A stretch of DNA of 7,758 nucleotides from Bacillota bacterium (lineage in GTDB: Bacteria; Bacillota; Dethiobacteria; Dethiobacterales; Dethiobacteraceae), in contig DUUE01000067.1 of NCBI GenBank assembly GCA_012841735.1, forward strand, positions 1 through 7,758, in the 5' to 3' direction. The notes beneath the pieces were generated by a model. It saw only the letters and a program-made list of their open reading frames with translations. It did not search any database and was not told the origin of the DNA. A program made the translations under genes and the position numbers. Shown here piece by piece: positions 6,099 through 7,758 of the stretch (positions are counted from its first letter, which is position 1; every line of letters begins with the position of its first letter).

Positions 6099-6157
6099 CA
6101 CAATGATGTACACTGGGAGGGCTGTTGATTTGCAGCCGTTGACGGGAGGTGGGAAAT

Positions 6158-6292
6158 GTGAAGCGGACATATCAGCCAAAAGTGAGAAAGAGAAAAAAAA
6201 TGCACGGTTTTCGCAGACGCATGTCCACGGCTGCGGGTCGGTTGATTATTAAAAGAAGGCGGGCCAAAGGCAGAAAAAGGCTTTCTGCTTAA
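6158..6292 (+). CDS. rpmH: 50S ribosomal protein L34
   Basis: A 44-residue, highly basic protein with the invariant L34 layout: MKRTYQPKVRKRKKMHGFRRRM, then STAAGRLIIKRRRAKGRKRLSA. Forty-four residues is the usual length. L34 is a small component of the large ribosomal subunit. The start is GTG at 6158, preceded by the ribosome binding site GGGAGGTG at 6144-6151. A perfect consensus sigma-A promoter lies about 60 nt upstream of the start. It is divergent from dnaA across the origin spacer and is the first gene of the rpmH-rnpA-yidD-yidC-jag series, a nearly universal bacterial arrangement. Confidence 0.97.
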   Translation: MKRTYQPKVRKRKKMHGFRRRMSTAAGRLIIKRRRAKGRKRLSA

Positions 6293-6306
6293 TAATACTC
6301 GGTCTG

Positions 6307-6657
6307 ATGATGAAAAAAAAGGGAAGCATTACTAAAAATTATGAATATCAGCAAGTCTTTCAAAACGGCACTTCCGTGGCAACACGCACTTTTGTCCTCT
6401 ATCAGTTAAATACAAAGCAAAGTGAAAATCGTGCCGGCTTTATCGTCAGTAAAAAAGTAGGCAATGCAGTTACCAGAAACAGGGTCAGAAGATTAATGCG
6501 GGAAAGCTACCGGCTTTATGCCGGAAAATTGCGCCGGGGGTATGATCTGGTTTTTATCGCCAGGCCTGCGGCAGCAAAAATTAGTTTTATGCAGGCCGCC
6601 GCCGATATGGAAAGAGTCTTACAACGGGGCGGCCTGTTTTCAGTGGCAGACAATTAG
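6307..6657 (+). CDS. rnpA: Ribonuclease P protein component
   Basis: The protein cofactor of RNase P, which with the catalytic RNA (rnpB) trims the 5' leaders of tRNA precursors. At 116 residues it has the normal size. It matches B. subtilis RnpA in NYEYQQVFQNGTSVATRTFVLY near the N-terminus and has the signature SKKVGNAVTRNRVRRLMRE at 48-66, with the RNR motif at 57-59. YDLVFIARPAAA follows at 79-90. Two adjacent ATGs (6307 and 6310) could serve as start. No good ribosome binding site precedes either one (the upstream bases are CTCGGTCTG), so translation may be coupled to rpmH, whose stop is 14 nt upstream. Confidence 0.97.
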   Translation: MMKKKGSITKNYEYQQVFQNGTSVATRTFVLYQLNTKQSENRAGFIVSKKVGNAVTRNRVRRLMRESYRLYAGKLRRGYDLVFIARPAAAKISFMQAAADMERVLQRGGLFSVADN

Positions 6658-6692
6658 ACGGCATGCACGTTTAGTGGCAAAAGGTGATGAAA

Positions 6693-6929
6693 ATGAAAGA
6701 ACTGGCTCTGTTGTGCCTGCATTTTTACCGCAAATTTATTTCCCCGCTGAAAAAGCCCACATGTCGTTTTACACCCACCTGTTCCCAGTATGCCATTGAA
6801 GCTGTGGAACGTTACGGAGTATGTCGGGGAGCATGGATGACCGTGTGCCGTCTGTTGCGCTGTCATCCGTTTCATCCCGGAGGATATGATCCGGTAGAGG
6901 ACAGAGAAAAGGAGGCCGTTCATGATTAG
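6693..6929 (+). CDS. yidD: Membrane protein insertion efficiency factor YidD
   Basis: A 78-residue YidD-family protein (DUF37, haemolytic-like domain). The conserved core is intact: FYRKFISPL at 11-19, CRFTPTCSQYAIEAVERYG at 24-42 and RLLRCHPFHPGGYDPV at 53-68, with Cys24, Cys30 and Cys57 in the usual places. YidD is membrane-associated through an N-terminal amphipathic segment and assists YidC-dependent insertion; its precise mechanism is unsettled. I choose the ATG at 6693 because AAAAGGTGAT ends at the right distance upstream and MKEL is the usual N-terminus. The GTG at 6684 and ATG at 6687 fall within that ribosome binding site. The 3' end overlaps the start of yidC by 8 nt. Confidence 0.95.
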   Translation: MKELALLCLHFYRKFISPLKKPTCRFTPTCSQYAIEAVERYGVCRGAWMTVCRLLRCHPFHPGGYDPVEDREKEAVHD

Positions 6930-7593
6930 CGCCATTGTGGAAGTTCTAAACAGTATCTTGCTGGCAATAAACGGTTTTACAAATAATTACGGTCTGTCTA
7001 TCATTATCCTGACTATACTGGTCAGGGTGGTTACCTGGCCATTAATGAGCAAGCAGCTTGCTTCGGCGAAAGCGATGCAGGAGTTGCAGCCGGAAATTAA
7101 AAAGTTGCAGGAAAAATATAAAAACGATAAAGAAAAATTAAATGCGGCAACTTTGGAATTATGGAAGAAACATAAAATTAACCCTGCAGCCGGCTGCCTG
7201 CCGCTCCTGATCCAATTACCCATTTTATGGGCAGTTTTTCAGCTTTTGAAATCACCGCCTGAGCTGGCGGAACAAAGTTTTTTCCTTCTCGGCGTAGACA
7301 TGCGTCTTGCCCTGAAAACTACTATAGACGGCGTCACCCAATGGCAGCCGCATCCCGGTTATTGGATTCTGATCCTGCTTTCAGGTGCCACAACCTGGAT
7401 TCAGCAAAAAATTATGATGACAGACAAGTCGCAACAGGCGATGATGATTGCCATGCCGCTTATTCTTTTGTATTTAAGTATCAGCTTTCAGGCCGGGCTT
7501 GTACTGTACTGGGTTGTCAATAATTTGCTTTCCATCGGACAGCACATGCTCATTAACCGGCGGCCTTTGAAGGGAGCGGTCAGTGAAGAATGA
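6922..7593 (+). CDS. yidC: Membrane protein insertase YidC (OxaA/SpoIIIJ type)
   Basis: This insertase helps small membrane proteins enter the bilayer, alone or with Sec. At 223 residues it is the short Gram-positive/clostridial form lacking the large extracytoplasmic domain of proteobacterial YidC. It has no evident lipobox, unlike Bacillus SpoIIIJ/YqjG; the N-terminus is a hydrophobic/amphipathic helix (about 1-20). The first core membrane segment (about 23-42, YGLSIIILTILVRVVTWPL) carries Arg35, the expected groove arginine. A charged helical-hairpin cytoplasmic loop follows at about 44-86, then membrane segments near 91-108, 146-161 and a closing pair within about 173-208. The ribosome binding site AAAAGGAGG precedes the ATG. 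It overlaps yidD by 8 nt and jag by 4 nt (ATGA), so the three are probably translationally coupled. Confidence 0.97.
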   Translation: MISAIVEVLNSILLAINGFTNNYGLSIIILTILVRVVTWPLMSKQLASAKAMQELQPEIKKLQEKYKNDKEKLNAATLELWKKHKINPAAGCLPLLIQLPILWAVFQLLKSPPELAEQSFFLLGVDMRLALKTTIDGVTQWQPHPGYWILILLSGATTWIQQKIMMTDKSQQAMMIAMPLILLYLSISFQAGLVLYWVVNNLLSIGQHMLINRRPLKGAVSEE

Positions 7594-7758
7594 AAAGTGT
7601 GGAAGTTACGGGGAAGACAGTAGAGGAAGCAATTAAAAAAGCATTGGAACAACTGGAACTGCCCGTTGAACGGGTGGAAGTGGAAATCCTGGCGGAACCA
7701 AGCAGCGGGCTGTTCGGCCTCATCGGTTCCAAGCTGGCACGTGTCCGTGCCACGGAAA
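7590..7758 (+). CDS. jag: Jag/KhpB RNA-binding protein, N-terminal part (runs off right edge)
   Basis: The 56 codons present make up a Jag_N domain: MKSVEVTGKTVEEAIKKALEQL, then VERVEVEILAEPSSGLFGLIGSKLARVRATE. The EPS-GLFGLIGSK-ARV block is the family signature. Complete members (also called KhpB or EloR) continue with KH and R3H nucleic-acid-binding domains, which are beyond the window. In Bacillus the gene follows spoIIIJ; in other Gram-positives the protein pairs with KhpA and affects cell elongation and RNA metabolism. The ATG at 7590 overlaps the yidC stop in an ATGA junction, supporting this start through coupling even though the nearest purine-rich stretch (GGGAG) is rather far upstream. 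Confidence 0.93.
   Translation, partial: MKSVEVTGKTVEEAIKKALEQLELPVERVEVEILAEPSSGLFGLIGSKLARVRATE

Larger units (their letters stand above)
5731..6157. other. oriC: Origin of replication, dnaA-upstream module (dnaA-rpmH spacer)
   Basis: This 427-nt spacer between divergent dnaA and rpmH contains no gene. It holds four exact DnaA boxes (TTATCCACA or its complement at 5796-5804, 5816-5824, 5830-5838 and 5888-5896) and a one-mismatch box (ATATTCACA, 5754-5762). It also holds a candidate dnaA promoter with palindromes, a small hairpin and the rpmH promoter. Box clusters here are the counterpart of the dnaA-upstream part of the B. subtilis origin. The stretch from about 6000 to 6065 is more G/C-rich, and I see nothing certain in it. 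Confidence 0.88.

Noticed and set aside
6058..6252. 64-codon plus-strand frame overlapping rpmH
   Set aside because: It begins before the rpmH promoter and reads rpmH in the wrong frame; L34 is unmistakable in the other frame.
1..7758. Mobile elements, CRISPR arrays, tRNA or rRNA genes, riboswitches
   Set aside because: I looked for transposase frames, spaced direct repeats and RNA-gene motifs outside the coding regions and saw none; the non-coding space is accounted for by origin and promoter elements.

Overview
This window is the replication-origin neighbourhood of a bacterial chromosome, almost certainly from a member of the Bacillota (Firmicutes), with the Clostridia/Negativicutes side more likely than Bacilli. 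The basis is gene order: dnaA-dnaN-recF-[DUF721]-remB-gyrB run leftward (minus strand), and rpmH-rnpA-yidD-yidC-jag run rightward (plus strand). A DUF370/RemB gene just before gyrB and a SpoIIIJ/Jag-type pair are Bacillota hallmarks. The species cannot be named from this sequence alone. Both arms point away from the origin, so every gene is transcribed in the same direction as its replication fork.

Left arm (1-5730, minus strand, read right to left): dnaA (initiator), dnaN (sliding clamp), recF (gap-repair ATPase), a DUF721/DciA-like gene that overlaps the end of recF, remB (small DUF370 regulator) and the N-terminal 331 codons of gyrB, which runs off the left edge. The genes from dnaN to gyrB are tightly packed (gaps of about 20-25 nt or overlaps), as expected of one operon. 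The S4-domain gene (yaaA/rlbA) found between dnaN and recF in Bacillus is absent. The DUF721 gene sits where Actinobacteria commonly carry one. Non-ATG starts are frequent: gyrB GTG, DUF721 GTG, recF TTG, dnaN probably TTG, rpmH GTG.

Origin: DnaA boxes occur in both spacers that flank dnaA, which gives a bipartite origin like that of Bacillus subtilis. The dnaA-rpmH spacer (5731-6157) has four exact TTATCCACA boxes, two of them in a perfect inverted pair. It also has a candidate dnaA promoter with two palindromes, a terminator-like hairpin, and a perfect consensus sigma-A promoter for rpmH. The dnaN-dnaA spacer (4092-4362) has further boxes, then a box pair that points into a run of trinucleotides resembling DnaA-trios and an A/T-rich stretch. 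This is the likely unwinding side.

Right arm (6158-7758, plus strand): rpmH (L34), rnpA (RNase P protein), yidD, yidC and the first 56 codons of jag. yidD/yidC and yidC/jag overlap by 8 and 4 nt.

No mobile element, CRISPR array, tRNA or rRNA was seen. The coding content is ordinary core housekeeping and I do not see a new multi-gene system. The points worth a second look are the layout of the origin, the palindromes around the candidate dnaA promoter, and the DciA-like gene in a RemB-type origin cluster.
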